Shown here piece by piece: positions 46,385 through 55,660 of a stretch of DNA of 64,000 bases (positions within the stretch are counted from its first letter, which is position 1; every line of letters starts with the position of its first letter). The notes below the pieces were generated by a model that had not been told where the DNA came from, searched no databases, and was given only the letters and a program-made list of their open reading frames with translations. This stretch comes from Parachlamydiales bacterium (GTDB taxonomy: Bacteria > Chlamydiota > Chlamydiia > Chlamydiales > Rhabdochlamydiaceae), in contig JAGVMG010000031.1 in NCBI GenBank assembly GCA_020053915.1, positions 1-64,000 of the forward strand. Direction: 5' to 3'. A program made the translations under genes and the position numbers.

Positions 46385-48029
46385 GAGAGCTCCGTGCCAT
46401 TCGTTTTTCGACAATGCGGATCTCTTGGCCGAGTCTTCCTAACTCATACCCTTCAAAATCGACAAATTTGAAAAATTTCTCAAAGCAAGGAAAGACTTTG
46501 CAGACTTGCTTTGCCATCTCTTGTGCGACGAAGCGGTAGTTAGGATGTCCCGCAGGTGAGGAGCGCAGCTCGCAGAGCCATTGCAACGCGCGCAAGTTGA
46601 CGTGGAAATACCAGTGCATGTTGTACGCCATCGGCACCACATATTGCGCTTCTTCGGGAAGCTCTTCAGCGATGAGATCGTACACGCGCTTGGCTTCTTC
46701 CATCGCATCGCGGTATTGTTTTTCCATCTCGGAATCTAAAATTTCATGCGGGATGTAATAGCCGCAATTGCAGGTGAGCAGTTGTCTTTCTTGTGTCAAC
46801 ATTCTGTGGCGCTGCAAGTCGCGGTAGATTCCAAAATCGGCGACAATTTCAAACGTGAAGAAAGCATGTTCGAGCCCGCGCGGCGATTTGTGCCTACGAT
46901 TTTCTCGATAGAGACAGCCGGCTTCAAGCACTCTGCTTAAATCTTCTTCGGAGAGTTGGCGCATTTGCTCTTCAATTTCGAGATACCCTGCATCACTGTG
47001 ATCGAAGAGAAGCGCTGCTGCGACTTTGTAGGGAGCATCAGAATCGTAATGGCTCAAGCGAACGCCTGCGTTGTTCATTTTACCGAGAGAAGAGGTATGC
47101 CTGTTCGCGAGCATTTTCAGATCATTATGCATCTGCTCGGTGAACTCATTATACGATTTTTGATACTTATGTGTAGCATCGCCTCTGCGGATAAAGGAGG
47201 GGATGACTTTTGAGAGTTCTTGAAAGGATTTGCGCCCGACATCTTGCATCTCAGCGAGACTATTAGCGTTGAGCTTTTGGATCAGCGTTTCGAAAAACCG
47301 TCCATTGCCGTACATCCCCATGTTGGTCAGCGCACTCGCAGGAAGAAGACCGCGAAGGCAGTCGAGCACTTTAGCACGGAGTGCTGCAGTGTACGCCACT
47401 TTGGACACATCGTGTTCTTTGGGGAACCGTTTTTCCATCAGTTCTGAGAGAGGCGGGATAAGAGTAGAATAAACTTCAAACAGACGATTACACGTTTCGA
47501 TGTAGGTATCTCGGAAGGCCGATGTCATGATGATCGGTTCGCGGTAATAAAGGTACTCTCCGTCGACTTTTTGATCGAAATAGATGTAACGGGTAGATTT
47601 TTCAAGGGGAGATCCGCCGATGCGGCAGTCTTCAATCATCTTGGCCGCTACCATCGAAATATTTTCTAAAGCCAAATGCGCACCGCCGAGCTCGCCAATG
47701 GAGTCGTCGCCATAGCCGTCTAAAATGCGATCGTAAAAATTTTGTGCTTTTTTGATCGCCATGATCTGATCTTCAAGCTCTGCTTCATCTTGATCTGCAG
47801 ATTGTGATCTTCCCGCAATGGCAGAAAATGCGGTCTCTTCATTGAGAATAAAATCTTTGAGCAGAAGCGAGCGGAGTCCCAAACTGGAGCGGGAATAGCG
47901 GGAAAATAGCGCTCCTTTTATCACTTCGGGGAGGTTGCGCAGAGCAAATACATTGCTCGAGGAATTAGTAACAAAGCGCTCGAGTATTTTGAGTTGGCTT
48001 TCAGTAAACTCTTCATAGCCTTCGTGCAT
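46377..48029 (-). CDS. thyX: Flavin-dependent thymidylate synthase, two-domain chlamydial form
   Basis: Makes dTMP from dUMP with FAD and methylenetetrahydrofolate. At 550 residues it is about twice the usual ThyX length, as in other Chlamydiae where two ThyX-like domains are fused. The second domain has RHRMLTQERQLLT, a variant of the family RHRxxSxxxxSxR motif in which serines are changed, plus LRALQWLCELRSSPAGHP near the C-terminus. The first domain has LRSLLLKDFIL, GGAHLALENISMVAAK and SPLEKSTRYIYFD; ALRAKVLDCLRGLLPASALT follows. It probably starts an operon with tyrP. Confidence 0.92.
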   Translation of the reverse strand: MHEGYEEFTESQLKILERFVTNSSSNVFALRNLPEVIKGALFSRYSRSSLGLRSLLLKDFILNEETAFSAIAGRSQSADQDEAELEDQIMAIKKAQNFYDRILDGYGDDSIGELGGAHLALENISMVAAKMIEDCRIGGSPLEKSTRYIYFDQKVDGEYLYYREPIIMTSAFRDTYIETCNRLFEVYSTLIPPLSELMEKRFPKEHDVSKVAYTAALRAKVLDCLRGLLPASALTNMGMYGNGRFFETLIQKLNANSLAEMQDVGRKSFQELSKVIPSFIRRGDATHKYQKSYNEFTEQMHNDLKMLANRHTSSLGKMNNAGVRLSHYDSDAPYKVAAALLFDHSDAGYLEIEEQMRQLSEEDLSRVLEAGCLYRENRRHKSPRGLEHAFFTFEIVADFGIYRDLQRHRMLTQERQLLTCNCGYYIPHEILDSEMEKQYRDAMEEAKRVYDLIAEELPEEAQYVVPMAYNMHWYFHVNLRALQWLCELRSSPAGHPNYRFVAQEMAKQVCKVFPCFEKFFKFVDFEGYELGRLGQEIRIVEKRMARSSHE

Positions 48030-48206
48030 TTAAGTGCCTCTTCGTTAAATTCAATACCATAGACCTTGGAGACATTCTCTTAGAGTTCGCGGAACAACTC
48101 CTTTTTATTAAGGGTTGCATATTCTCGCCTGTCGATTCAAGAGAAAAAATTTTGGCGTATTTTAAAATAGGGTGGGATTACAATCTTTTTCAAGTGAGGT
48201 ATCGCT

Positions 48207-49178
48207 ATGCTCAAACGCCCCCGACGCAATCGCAAATCCGCTGCGATCCGCTCTCTTGTTGAAGAGACAATTTTACGACCTGCCGATTTGGTCGTCCCCT
48301 TTTTTTTACTGCCCGGGGAAAATCAAAGACAAGAGATCGCGAGCATGCCGCTTGTTGAGCGGCTATCTGTTGACCACATCGTCGCCCAAGCGGAAAAACT
48401 CCATGCTTTGGGAGTGCAGGCCGTGGCACTTTTTCCCGTGGTAAAAAATGAAGAAAAAGATCCGACAGGATCGATCGCACTTCGAAACGATAATTTAGTG
48501 GCGCGCGCCATCCAAACATTAAAACGGGAAATCCCCTCTTTGTGTGTCATCACCGATATTGCGCTTGACCCTTACACCTCTCATGGACATGACGGGATTT
48601 TGAATGAATTGGGGGAAGTGGCAAACGATGCGACCGTCGACGTGTTAACCCAAATGGCGCTGATGCATGCGCAAGCGGGAGCCGATATTGTCGCGCCCAG
48701 TGATATGATGGATGGGCGAGTAGGGGCGATCCGCAGGATTCTTGATGGTCAATCTTTTCATGACGTGAATATTTTATCTTATACAGCAAAGTATGCATCG
48801 AGCTTATATGCTCCTTTTCGAGAAGCGTTAGGCTCTCAGTTGCGATCTGGAGATAAAAAAAGTTATCAGATGAACCCGTCGAATGCACGAGAAGCCTTGC
48901 TTGAAGCGACACTCGATGTGGAAGAGGGAGCGGACATGTTAATGGTCAAGCCGGCATTGTACTATCTCGACATCATCGCAAAACTCAAAGAACACACGCA
49001 CGTTCCCATCGCAGCCTACCATGTCAGCGGAGAATACGCGATGGTGATGGCAGCCCATGAAAAGGGATACGGGGATGCGCAAAAAATGTTTTACGAAGCG
49101 CTGCTCAGCATCAAACGCGCAGGTGCTGATTTTATCTTCACTTACGCCGCGCCTTTAATTCTGGATGAGATTGCCTAG
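48207..49178 (+). CDS. hemB: Porphobilinogen synthase (delta-aminolevulinate dehydratase)
   Basis: Condenses two 5-aminolevulinate molecules in haem synthesis. The 323-residue protein has the active-site lysines in LSYTAKYASSLYAPFREALGS and MLMVKPALYYLDII. At the metal site the zinc-type cysteine cluster is replaced by ITDIALDPYTSHGHDGI, the Asp-rich form associated with magnesium. Synteny with greA nearby is as in Chlamydia. GTGAGG lies 8 bases before the ATG. The 177-base gap to the divergent thyX shows no gene. The 3' end overlaps the next, convergent gene by 24 bases. Confidence 0.95.
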   Translation: MLKRPRRNRKSAAIRSLVEETILRPADLVVPFFLLPGENQRQEIASMPLVERLSVDHIVAQAEKLHALGVQAVALFPVVKNEEKDPTGSIALRNDNLVARAIQTLKREIPSLCVITDIALDPYTSHGHDGILNELGEVANDATVDVLTQMALMHAQAGADIVAPSDMMDGRVGAIRRILDGQSFHDVNILSYTAKYASSLYAPFREALGSQLRSGDKKSYQMNPSNAREALLEATLDVEEGADMLMVKPALYYLDIIAKLKEHTHVPIAAYHVSGEYAMVMAAHEKGYGDAQKMFYEALLSIKRAGADFIFTYAAPLILDEIA

Positions 49179-49451
49179 ATGACGGAATTGCGAAACCGAC
49201 GCGTTGAAGAGAAGCCGCATCTCATTGCTCGCCTCTTCGGTTAAATGATTTTCTGCGTATTTAAAAAAGCCTTCTAAATTTTCGATCTTCTCATTAATTT
49301 CATCGCACAGCTCTTCTTTTTTCTCAGGTTGAGGTGTCGCCTGAAAGAATTTCACCGCGACTTGCAGTTGGGCAACCGCTTGTTCAGCTTCCACAAGAGA
49401 GCTCACAGCGCTGGGTTGAAATGGTTGCAATGCAGGAATACGACTATTCAT
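49155..49451 (-). CDS. Small helical protein of unknown function
   Basis: The 98-residue protein has no signal peptide or membrane segment. It is mostly helical with Glu/Lys-rich coiled-coil-like stretches (SLVEAEQAVAQLQVAVKFF, then ELCDEINEKIENLEGFFKYA). Chlamydia has a small hypothetical gene between hemB and greA (CT635, with nqrA), so this could be a positional counterpart, but similarity cannot be judged here. Its 3' end overlaps hemB by 24 bases. An AT-rich gap of about 150 bases follows upstream toward the YjbH gene. Confidence 0.6.
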   Translation of the reverse strand: MNSRIPALQPFQPSAVSSLVEAEQAVAQLQVAVKFFQATPQPEKKEELCDEINEKIENLEGFFKYAENHLTEEASNEMRLLFNASVSQFRHLGNLIQN

Positions 49452-49603
49452 AATAACACCATGTTTTTAATATTAATATAAAAGAAGGGATTCTATTATC
49501 AATCTTATTAAAGATGTGGTTTAAAATCAATTTAATATAAAATTAGAAAACAAGAGGAGTGTCTTTAGCGATTAATAATCAACAGGATAGGAGACAGACT
49601 ATT

Positions 49604-51904
49604 TTAATGATAATTATACCGCTCTTCTTCGAGGGTCCAGTAGAGCGGCTTGCCCGTGTGCGCGCGTGCGCCGACATCGCGCAACCAAGCGGACATCGAA
49701 TAACCAATATAGGTGCGGCTGCTTTGCTTCATGAATAAGTCGAGAGGAGCGCTGAAGATAAATCCTTTATCGTGGTATGTGGAGCCGTTGACATGGTCAT
49801 GGCCATTGGTGACGGTATACCATAGAGCAAAGCGAACGCCGCTTTTGAAATACCGACCCACTTCGGTGCGGACGCCGACGTCTCGAGCGAGAAAGCGGCC
49901 TGCAGAAACCAAGACGTCCATGTTCAGAGGTTTGAAGTCGTAGTAGAGATCGAGAAAGCATTGGATGCCGACAAAAGGGACATATCTAAGTTGTCCATCG
50001 TGAAATTCGCGCACCTTATTGGTGAACTTAACCCCATGATAGTGTCGTTTCATCACGGTCGCAAACTCCACGCCAATCGCTAAATTGGAATCGACGGGAT
50101 ACCAAAGAAATTCAAGAGAGCCTCCTCCGTATGCCGGCTCGAAATAACCCGTTGCGACTCGAGTAAAAAACCCTTTTCCCAAGTTCCAGCTTTTTTGTAA
50201 GTAGGCTTGTTCCATCGAGAAGGAATTTTCTTGAAAATAGAGCAAGGTGTCTGTGCGAACGTTGGGCAGTTTAGAAGGGTTGTTGCGATCGGGCCCGCCT
50301 AAGCCGTGCATACTGCTCCAGAATGCATAGCTGAATTGAAACCGGTAGAAGACCTCATCAAAAATGTATCCTTCGGGAGAAACGACAGCGCTTAAGTTGT
50401 ATTTAAATTTCCCTGACGCGCTTCCGAAAAAGCTCTGAAAGCGGGGAAGGATTGTGAAGCTCCAGATCGGCTTATGTCTTTGGAAAATTTTAACAGAGTC
50501 ATATTCACTTGGGTGGTGGGGTGCCTCGCGCATGGGGGCAAGGGTATCGAGTGAAAAATCGCTGATCCAATTTTTTCTCCACCTCTCGAGATCCTCGGTG
50601 CGGAACTGATACGCCTGACACGGCACTGCATCTGCTTCAACGACAACAAGAACAGTTTTAACATCCGAGGGCGTTAAGGCGGCAATAACATGGATGATCC
50701 GATCGCGGACGACTTTTTCCTGGCGGTAGCGGTTGTTCACCACTTTTAGCCACAGCACTTTATTTTGATTCCCGTCATAGGTGATGTAAGCCGAATATAA
50801 ATCGAGTCCTTGATCGCTAAACGCATATGCGAGCTCGTGCGCCAGTTCCTCTTTGGGACGATGAATCCCCAATGGCTCACTATCCACGGGAGAAACGTAT
50901 TTTTTAGGATCGTCGATTTTGGGGAACAAGCCCTCTGTTGAACCAAGAGGATAGCGCAACGACGCTGACGCTGCGATCTCAGTTCCGCGGACGCTGCTCA
51001 CTGACAATTGCAAGGTATCCCAGCCAACATAAGTTAAACCGGCATTGACTTGCGATTTTACTTTGCGGCCGTTAGGGTGTTCATGCTCATGTTTTTTGTA
51101 ATTGATCGAATCGTACTCCGCGACGACGGAGAGATTTTTTAACACAGGAAGGTGTGTTTTGCGAAAAGGAGTCCAAGCGAATCCTCCGAAAAAACCTTTG
51201 AAGCGTTTTTTCCCCCACCCAAGCGTTAATTCGAGATTCCAATCGAGAATCTGTTTTGTGGCGACAATGTACTGGGCGTTGAACCGCTTCGTCCCCATAA
51301 AATCATCCGCTCCCACAGCGATTTGGGGAAGCATGGGAAACCCATCTTCAGGGATGAGCACGCCAATTTTAATATTTCCAATCCGCTCCGCATCATCCCC
51401 AAATCCTTCATGGCCAAAATGCCCTTCTATAACCCCATTATAGATTCGGTAATTGGCTGAGAGTTCGATCCGGTTGAATACTTGATAGTTCACCCCATAG
51501 ACATCATAGGGAGTCACTCGGGCACACCCAATTCCAATCACTCCCGTTTTGGGACTGCGGGCAGAGGGCATGTTGAAATACCCCCCGACAAGGGAGTAAT
51601 TATAGAAAAAAGGAAGCTCGTCGGAGAGTTCACGGTTGATTTTATCGATCAGTTCTAGGTCTTGAAACAAAGAAATTTCTTTACTCTGATCGAAGAGATC
51701 GATCTTAGGCTCTTCCTGAGAAGAAACGCCGCGAGTGGTTAACGCGACTGCGAGACAAAAGACGAGAGCTGTAAAATATTTCTTCACACGCACTTTTAGC
51801 TCGTAAACTGCAGAATCGAAACGTTCGACCTTAAAGAGATTCTTTGTTTTTTGCAACACCTCTAACACTGCGGAAAAAATTCTCGAAAAGCTGACTCGTG
51901 GCAC
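49604..51904 (-). CDS. YjbH-type outer-membrane protein
   Basis: Matches the YjbH/DUF940 family, large outer-membrane beta-barrel proteins linked to exopolysaccharide export in proteobacteria. Signature parts are LVGGYFNMPSARSPKTGVIG near the N-terminus, YQVFNRIELSANYRIYNG, GLDLYSAYIT and SLEFLWYPVDSNLAIGVEF; amphipathic strands dominate the rest. A signal peptide (VKKYFTALVFCLAVAL) begins about 40 residues into the frame. The true start may therefore be one of the GTG codons at 51793 or 51787 rather than GTG 51904. The gene stands alone, divergent from greA. A partner for the glycan cluster is possible but not shown. Confidence 0.8.
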   Translation of the reverse strand: MPRVSFSRIFSAVLEVLQKTKNLFKVERFDSAVYELKVRVKKYFTALVFCLAVALTTRGVSSQEEPKIDLFDQSKEISLFQDLELIDKINRELSDELPFFYNYSLVGGYFNMPSARSPKTGVIGIGCARVTPYDVYGVNYQVFNRIELSANYRIYNGVIEGHFGHEGFGDDAERIGNIKIGVLIPEDGFPMLPQIAVGADDFMGTKRFNAQYIVATKQILDWNLELTLGWGKKRFKGFFGGFAWTPFRKTHLPVLKNLSVVAEYDSINYKKHEHEHPNGRKVKSQVNAGLTYVGWDTLQLSVSSVRGTEIAASASLRYPLGSTEGLFPKIDDPKKYVSPVDSEPLGIHRPKEELAHELAYAFSDQGLDLYSAYITYDGNQNKVLWLKVVNNRYRQEKVVRDRIIHVIAALTPSDVKTVLVVVEADAVPCQAYQFRTEDLERWRKNWISDFSLDTLAPMREAPHHPSEYDSVKIFQRHKPIWSFTILPRFQSFFGSASGKFKYNLSAVVSPEGYIFDEVFYRFQFSYAFWSSMHGLGGPDRNNPSKLPNVRTDTLLYFQENSFSMEQAYLQKSWNLGKGFFTRVATGYFEPAYGGGSLEFLWYPVDSNLAIGVEFATVMKRHYHGVKFTNKVREFHDGQLRYVPFVGIQCFLDLYYDFKPLNMDVLVSAGRFLARDVGVRTEVGRYFKSGVRFALWYTVTNGHDHVNGSTYHDKGFIFSAPLDLFMKQSSRTYIGYSMSAWLRDVGARAHTGKPLYWTLEEERYNYH

Positions 51905-52046
51905 ACCAGCAAGTTTCCTCAGAGTTTTAATTGAAGATAATTATAGCGCGCACTATACTCGCCAATTGCGGCACAACTAAAAGTTCATTTTATGGAAAGC
52001 TCGAGAATTGCCTAGCTGGCCATCGTAACCCAATCAAGGAAGTGAA

Positions 52047-54200
52047 ATGAGTTATCTTAAGGATTTTCAGAACTACATTGCTAATCACGATTATCCTGCA
52101 TTCTTGAAGCTCTGGGAGGAATATTGCTCCGCAGACGAAGTGGAAGGGGAAGAAGTGCGCGATATTCTCCGCGCTGTCAAAGGCTCGGATATTTCCGATC
52201 TTTTCGGAAGACACATCGACCGACTTGTGCCACTTTGGGAAAAACTGCCGACATCACCGATTGCAGATGACATTCTTCGTTTAATTATCGATATCCAAAC
52301 GACCAATACAGAAGCTTACTACCAGCTGACGATGGATTATCTTCAAACGAGATATGGAGACCACAAAAATTTCGCTGAAAAACTCCGTTTGATCGGCATG
52401 CGCGGCAAAGACCGTTTCCAAGGTGCGATCAGCGCTTTCGAATTGTTAAATCATATGAGCAAGGGCAACTATGTCTTTCATACCGGTGGATGGGGTGTGG
52501 GAGAAATTGTTGATGTATCGATCGTCCGCGAACAGCTCACCCTCGAATTCGATTACGTCCCTGGAAAAAAAGATCTTTCCTTCGCAACTGCATTTAAAAC
52601 TCTGATCCCGATTCCCGATGACCATTTCTTAGCTCTGCGCTTCGGCAATCCCGATTTACTTGAGAAAAAAGCGAAAGAACATCCCGCCGAAGTGATTCGA
52701 ATGCTTCTGCGCGATTTAGGCCCGAAAACAGCTGCACAAATTAAAGATGAGCTCTGTGAACTTGTCATTCCTGCTGATGAATGGACTAGATGGTGGCAAA
52801 CAACGCGCGGCAAAGTCAAAAAAGACACCATGGTAGAAACACCAGAAGAACTGCGCGAGCCGTTCCGATTACGCCAAAGCGAAGTGACCCATGAAGAAAG
52901 ACTGCAAAAAGTTCTAGAAAACAAGCCGGATGCCAATACACTCATCCAGATGATCTATTCTTTCGTAAAAGATTTTCCAGAAACGCTCAAAAATCAAGAA
53001 TTCAAGCAAACGCTCATCGCTAAAATGAACGAAGCGCTGAATTTCCCAGAGTTGAGCCCTGCACAAGCCATTCAATTGCACTTTTTCCTGCAAGATCTAA
53101 CAGGTGCAAAAGAACACCCTCCGATCAACGACTTGATTGCTCAAACTTCTGATATTAAAGCTTTCATCGATACAATCGATATTTTAAGCTTTAAAAAAAG
53201 AGTGCTCGTCGAAGTGCGCCGCCTCCAATCTAATTGGAAGGACACTTTCCTCGACCTCTTCTTCAAAATTGATCAAGCGACTGTCAGAGACTACATCTTG
53301 AGTGAACTATTAGCCGCTCAGGCGACATCTGAGTTAAATGAAAAACTCGATGAACTCTGCAACCGTCCGAGCCTTTATCCCGATGTCTTTTTATGGTACT
53401 TCCAGAAAGCCAATGGTCAAAAGACACTTCCTTTGGGAGACAAATTAGGCAAAATTCGACTATTTGAGTCTTTGCTTATTCTCTTAAATGGCGTGGAGAA
53501 TCAACCTGAGCACCGCGATCTCGTGAAAAAAATACATGCCCTGCTCTCTAACGGACGGTATGCATTAGTCCGCCAGATCATGCAAGATTCAAGCACAGAA
53601 GAAGTGAAGGAATTCCTGCTTCTAACGACCAAGTGCCACTCGCTCAGCGATCACGATTTAAAAATCCTACATTCCTTAGCAGAAGTTGCACACCCCGTTT
53701 TAGCGAAGCTCAAGAAGAAACAAGCTGTAAGCACAGAGCCAGAAGTGATCTGGACGACTCAAGAAGGCTACCAGAAACTCCAGAAACGGATTCAGCAAAT
53801 TGCAACGGTAGAAACCGTTGAAAACGCAAAAGAAATTGAAGTTGCGCGCGCTCACGGTGACTTGCGAGAGAATGCGGAGTTTAAAGCTGCTTTAGAGAAA
53901 AGAGATCGCCTCCAGTCTGAACTTAAGTTCCTCTCAGAACAGCTCAACAAGACGCGGATCCTCACTAAAGATGACATCGTCTCTCATGAAGTCGGCATCG
54001 GCACGATCGTCGATTGCAACAAAAAAGCTGGACCTGTTGTCACTTATACGCTCCTCGGACCTTGGGATGCAGACACGGAAAAAAACATCCTCTCTTTCCA
54101 GTCAAAGCTAGCTCAAGAAATGAAAGGGCGAAAAGTGGGAGACACTTTCCAGTTTCAAAACGAGGAATACACGATTACAGCGATCCGTAGCTTCCTTTGA
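52047..54200 (+). CDS. greA: GreA with long chlamydial N-terminal extension
   Basis: Transcript cleavage factor that rescues stalled RNA polymerase. The last 160 residues are GreA: a coiled coil starting TTQEGYQKLQKRIQQI, the tip EVARAHGDLRENAEFKAA with the acidic pair used in catalysis, and a C-terminal FKBP-like globular domain (VGIGTIVDCNKKAGPVVTY). The first ~555 residues are a helical extension of unknown function also present in Chlamydia GreA (about 715 aa), so this is a family trait and not a recent fusion. AAGGAAG precedes ATG 52047. The 142-base divergent gap holds its promoter, not clearly readable. Confidence 0.93.
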   Translation: MSYLKDFQNYIANHDYPAFLKLWEEYCSADEVEGEEVRDILRAVKGSDISDLFGRHIDRLVPLWEKLPTSPIADDILRLIIDIQTTNTEAYYQLTMDYLQTRYGDHKNFAEKLRLIGMRGKDRFQGAISAFELLNHMSKGNYVFHTGGWGVGEIVDVSIVREQLTLEFDYVPGKKDLSFATAFKTLIPIPDDHFLALRFGNPDLLEKKAKEHPAEVIRMLLRDLGPKTAAQIKDELCELVIPADEWTRWWQTTRGKVKKDTMVETPEELREPFRLRQSEVTHEERLQKVLENKPDANTLIQMIYSFVKDFPETLKNQEFKQTLIAKMNEALNFPELSPAQAIQLHFFLQDLTGAKEHPPINDLIAQTSDIKAFIDTIDILSFKKRVLVEVRRLQSNWKDTFLDLFFKIDQATVRDYILSELLAAQATSELNEKLDELCNRPSLYPDVFLWYFQKANGQKTLPLGDKLGKIRLFESLLILLNGVENQPEHRDLVKKIHALLSNGRYALVRQIMQDSSTEEVKEFLLLTTKCHSLSDHDLKILHSLAEVAHPVLAKLKKKQAVSTEPEVIWTTQEGYQKLQKRIQQIATVETVENAKEIEVARAHGDLRENAEFKAALEKRDRLQSELKFLSEQLNKTRILTKDDIVSHEVGIGTIVDCNKKAGPVVTYTLLGPWDADTEKNILSFQSKLAQEMKGRKVGDTFQFQNEEYTITAIRSFL

Positions 54201-54229
54201 TCCTTAGGCTCCATTCAGATAGCGTAATT

Positions 54230-54277
54230 TATACCCAAACACTCTCAAATGCTAACTTTTGAGGTTGTTTGGGTATA
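54230..54277 (+). terminator. Strong hairpin after greA
   Basis: TATACCCAAACA (54230-54241) pairs with TGTTTGGGTATA (54266-54277), and an inner CTCAAA/TTTGAG stem continues toward a loop around 54250-54255. The result is a long near-perfect hairpin 30 bases after the greA stop. No T-run follows, so it could be a terminator, an RNA-stability element, or the leader hairpin of the rdgB gene that starts 40 bases later. Confidence 0.6.
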
Positions 54278-54316
54278 CTCGATAATGTAGACTAACATTT
54301 GGAATGGAGTCATCCT

Positions 54317-54913
54317 ATGCAACTGATCATCGCCAGCCGTAATGTTCATAAAATTAGAGAATTTCGCTCGATGCTTAAATCTTTTAAGCATCTCGATCTC
54401 TTAAGCCTTATCGACTTTCCGAACTACATTCCCCCTCAAGAAACAGGTGCTTCTTTTGAAGAAAACGCGATTTTAAAAGCTGAACACGCTGCAAAAACGT
54501 TAAATTGCTGGGTCATTGCAGATGATTCAGGGCTTGTCGTTCCCGCTCTGCAAGGCGCGCCTGGAATTTATTCCCGACGCTATGCGGGAGAACATGCGAC
54601 CGATAAAGATAACCGCGTCAAATTGTTACAAGAAATGCGCTCCATTGCGCCTCCGTTTCGGCAAGGCGTCTTTGAATGCTGGATCGCTTTAGCCTCTCCA
54701 GAAGGGCTTAAAAAATGCGTAAAAGGAGTTGTCGAAGGGATGATCACCGATGAAGATCGGGGAAGTCTTGGGTTCGGCTATGATTCCATTTTCATTAAAT
54801 ATGAATATGGAAAAACATTTGCTGAGCTAGAAGAAGAAACAAAAAACAGAATCTCTCACCGCCGCAAAGCTCTCGACAAACTGATTCCCACTTTGGAATC
54901 GTTTGCGAGCTAA
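54317..54913 (+). CDS. rdgB: Non-canonical purine NTP pyrophosphatase (RdgB/HAM1)
   Basis: Removes dITP/XTP from nucleotide pools. The start ATG 54317 has GGAG 8 bases upstream and begins MQLIIASRNVHKIREF with the family (T/S)xNxxKxxE motif. The catalytic region IADDSGLVVPALQGAPGIYS and the C-terminal GFGYDSIF and ISHRRKAL motifs are complete. Length is 198 aa. Its stop shares one base with the next start (TAATG). Confidence 0.95.
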   Translation: MQLIIASRNVHKIREFRSMLKSFKHLDLLSLIDFPNYIPPQETGASFEENAILKAEHAAKTLNCWVIADDSGLVVPALQGAPGIYSRRYAGEHATDKDNRVKLLQEMRSIAPPFRQGVFECWIALASPEGLKKCVKGVVEGMITDEDRGSLGFGYDSIFIKYEYGKTFAELEEETKNRISHRRKALDKLIPTLESFAS

Positions 54914-55410
54914 TGCGTTATCTCATTGATGGCTACAACCTCCTTTTTAAACTAAGCACACCAGCAAAAAGCCCTCTCGAAAAAAAAAGACTCCTTCTAA
55001 TTTCTGAACTCAATGAAGTGGTATCTCTATTAAAACTTAATGCCACAATCGTTTTCGATGGCTCAATGCCTCTTCCTGCGACTGCAACACGCCAGCACTT
55101 CGATGCGTTAGAAATCGTTTACACTACCGCCGAACAAAATGCAGATGCCTATATCATTAAAGAAGTAGAACTGGCAAGACGCCCCAGCCAAATCACCGTC
55201 ATCACCTCAGACCGTTCGCTCACCATGCAATGCAGATCGCTAGGTGCTCAAGCAAAAAGCATCCATGACTTTTTAGCCTTTATCCATAAGAAGAAAACAA
55301 AGAAACGTCGGATCAGCTCTCCTGCAACAGAGGGAGCCTTTCGCGATTCTGAGACTCAGATCGCGCGCTATCTCAAGATCTTTGAAAAGAAAATTACCGA
55401 CGAAGAATAG
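54913..55410 (+). CDS. YacP-like NYN (PIN-fold) ribonuclease domain protein
   Basis: The 165-residue protein begins MRYLIDGYNLLFKL, the NYN/YacP signature with the first catalytic aspartate. It also has ATIVFDGSM, EQNADAYIIKEVELA and ITVITSDRSL with further acidic residues of the metal site. YacP (Rae1) in Bacillus cleaves ribosome-bound mRNA. The C-terminus has a basic stretch KKKTKKRR. It is translationally coupled to rdgB. The 3' end overlaps the convergent acylphosphatase gene by 17 bases. Confidence 0.82.
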   Translation: MRYLIDGYNLLFKLSTPAKSPLEKKRLLLISELNEVVSLLKLNATIVFDGSMPLPATATRQHFDALEIVYTTAEQNADAYIIKEVELARRPSQITVITSDRSLTMQCRSLGAQAKSIHDFLAFIHKKKTKKRRISSPATEGAFRDSETQIARYLKIFEKKITDEE

Positions 55411-55660
55411 AAAACTCAGCATAGGGCGTTGAAATCGGACGATAGACAGTCTCGATATGAGTGATGATGAATGCCTTTTGGAGATGCTGGACAAACGCTT
55501 CTAAAACTTCTTTTACGCCTTGAGCACAGACCTCGACACTTCCATCGGAAAGATTTTTTGCATAACCCGCTAGCCCCATGCTTTCAGCACACCTTTTCGC
55601 TGTAGCGCGAAATCCAACGCCTTGTACGTCCCCATGAAAATGTACAATGACTTCTAACAC
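55394..55660 (-). CDS. acyP: Acylphosphatase
   Basis: Small enzyme hydrolysing carboxyl-phosphate bonds. The 88-residue protein has HFHGDVQGVGFRATAKRCAE with the phosphate-binding loop and conserved Arg, and GYAKNLSDGSVEVCAQG with the catalytic asparagine. Length and both motifs are standard. It starts 7 bases inside the end of the dus gene, so the two are cotranscribed. Confidence 0.93.
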   Translation of the reverse strand: MLEVIVHFHGDVQGVGFRATAKRCAESMGLAGYAKNLSDGSVEVCAQGVKEVLEAFVQHLQKAFIITHIETVYRPISTPYAEFSILRR

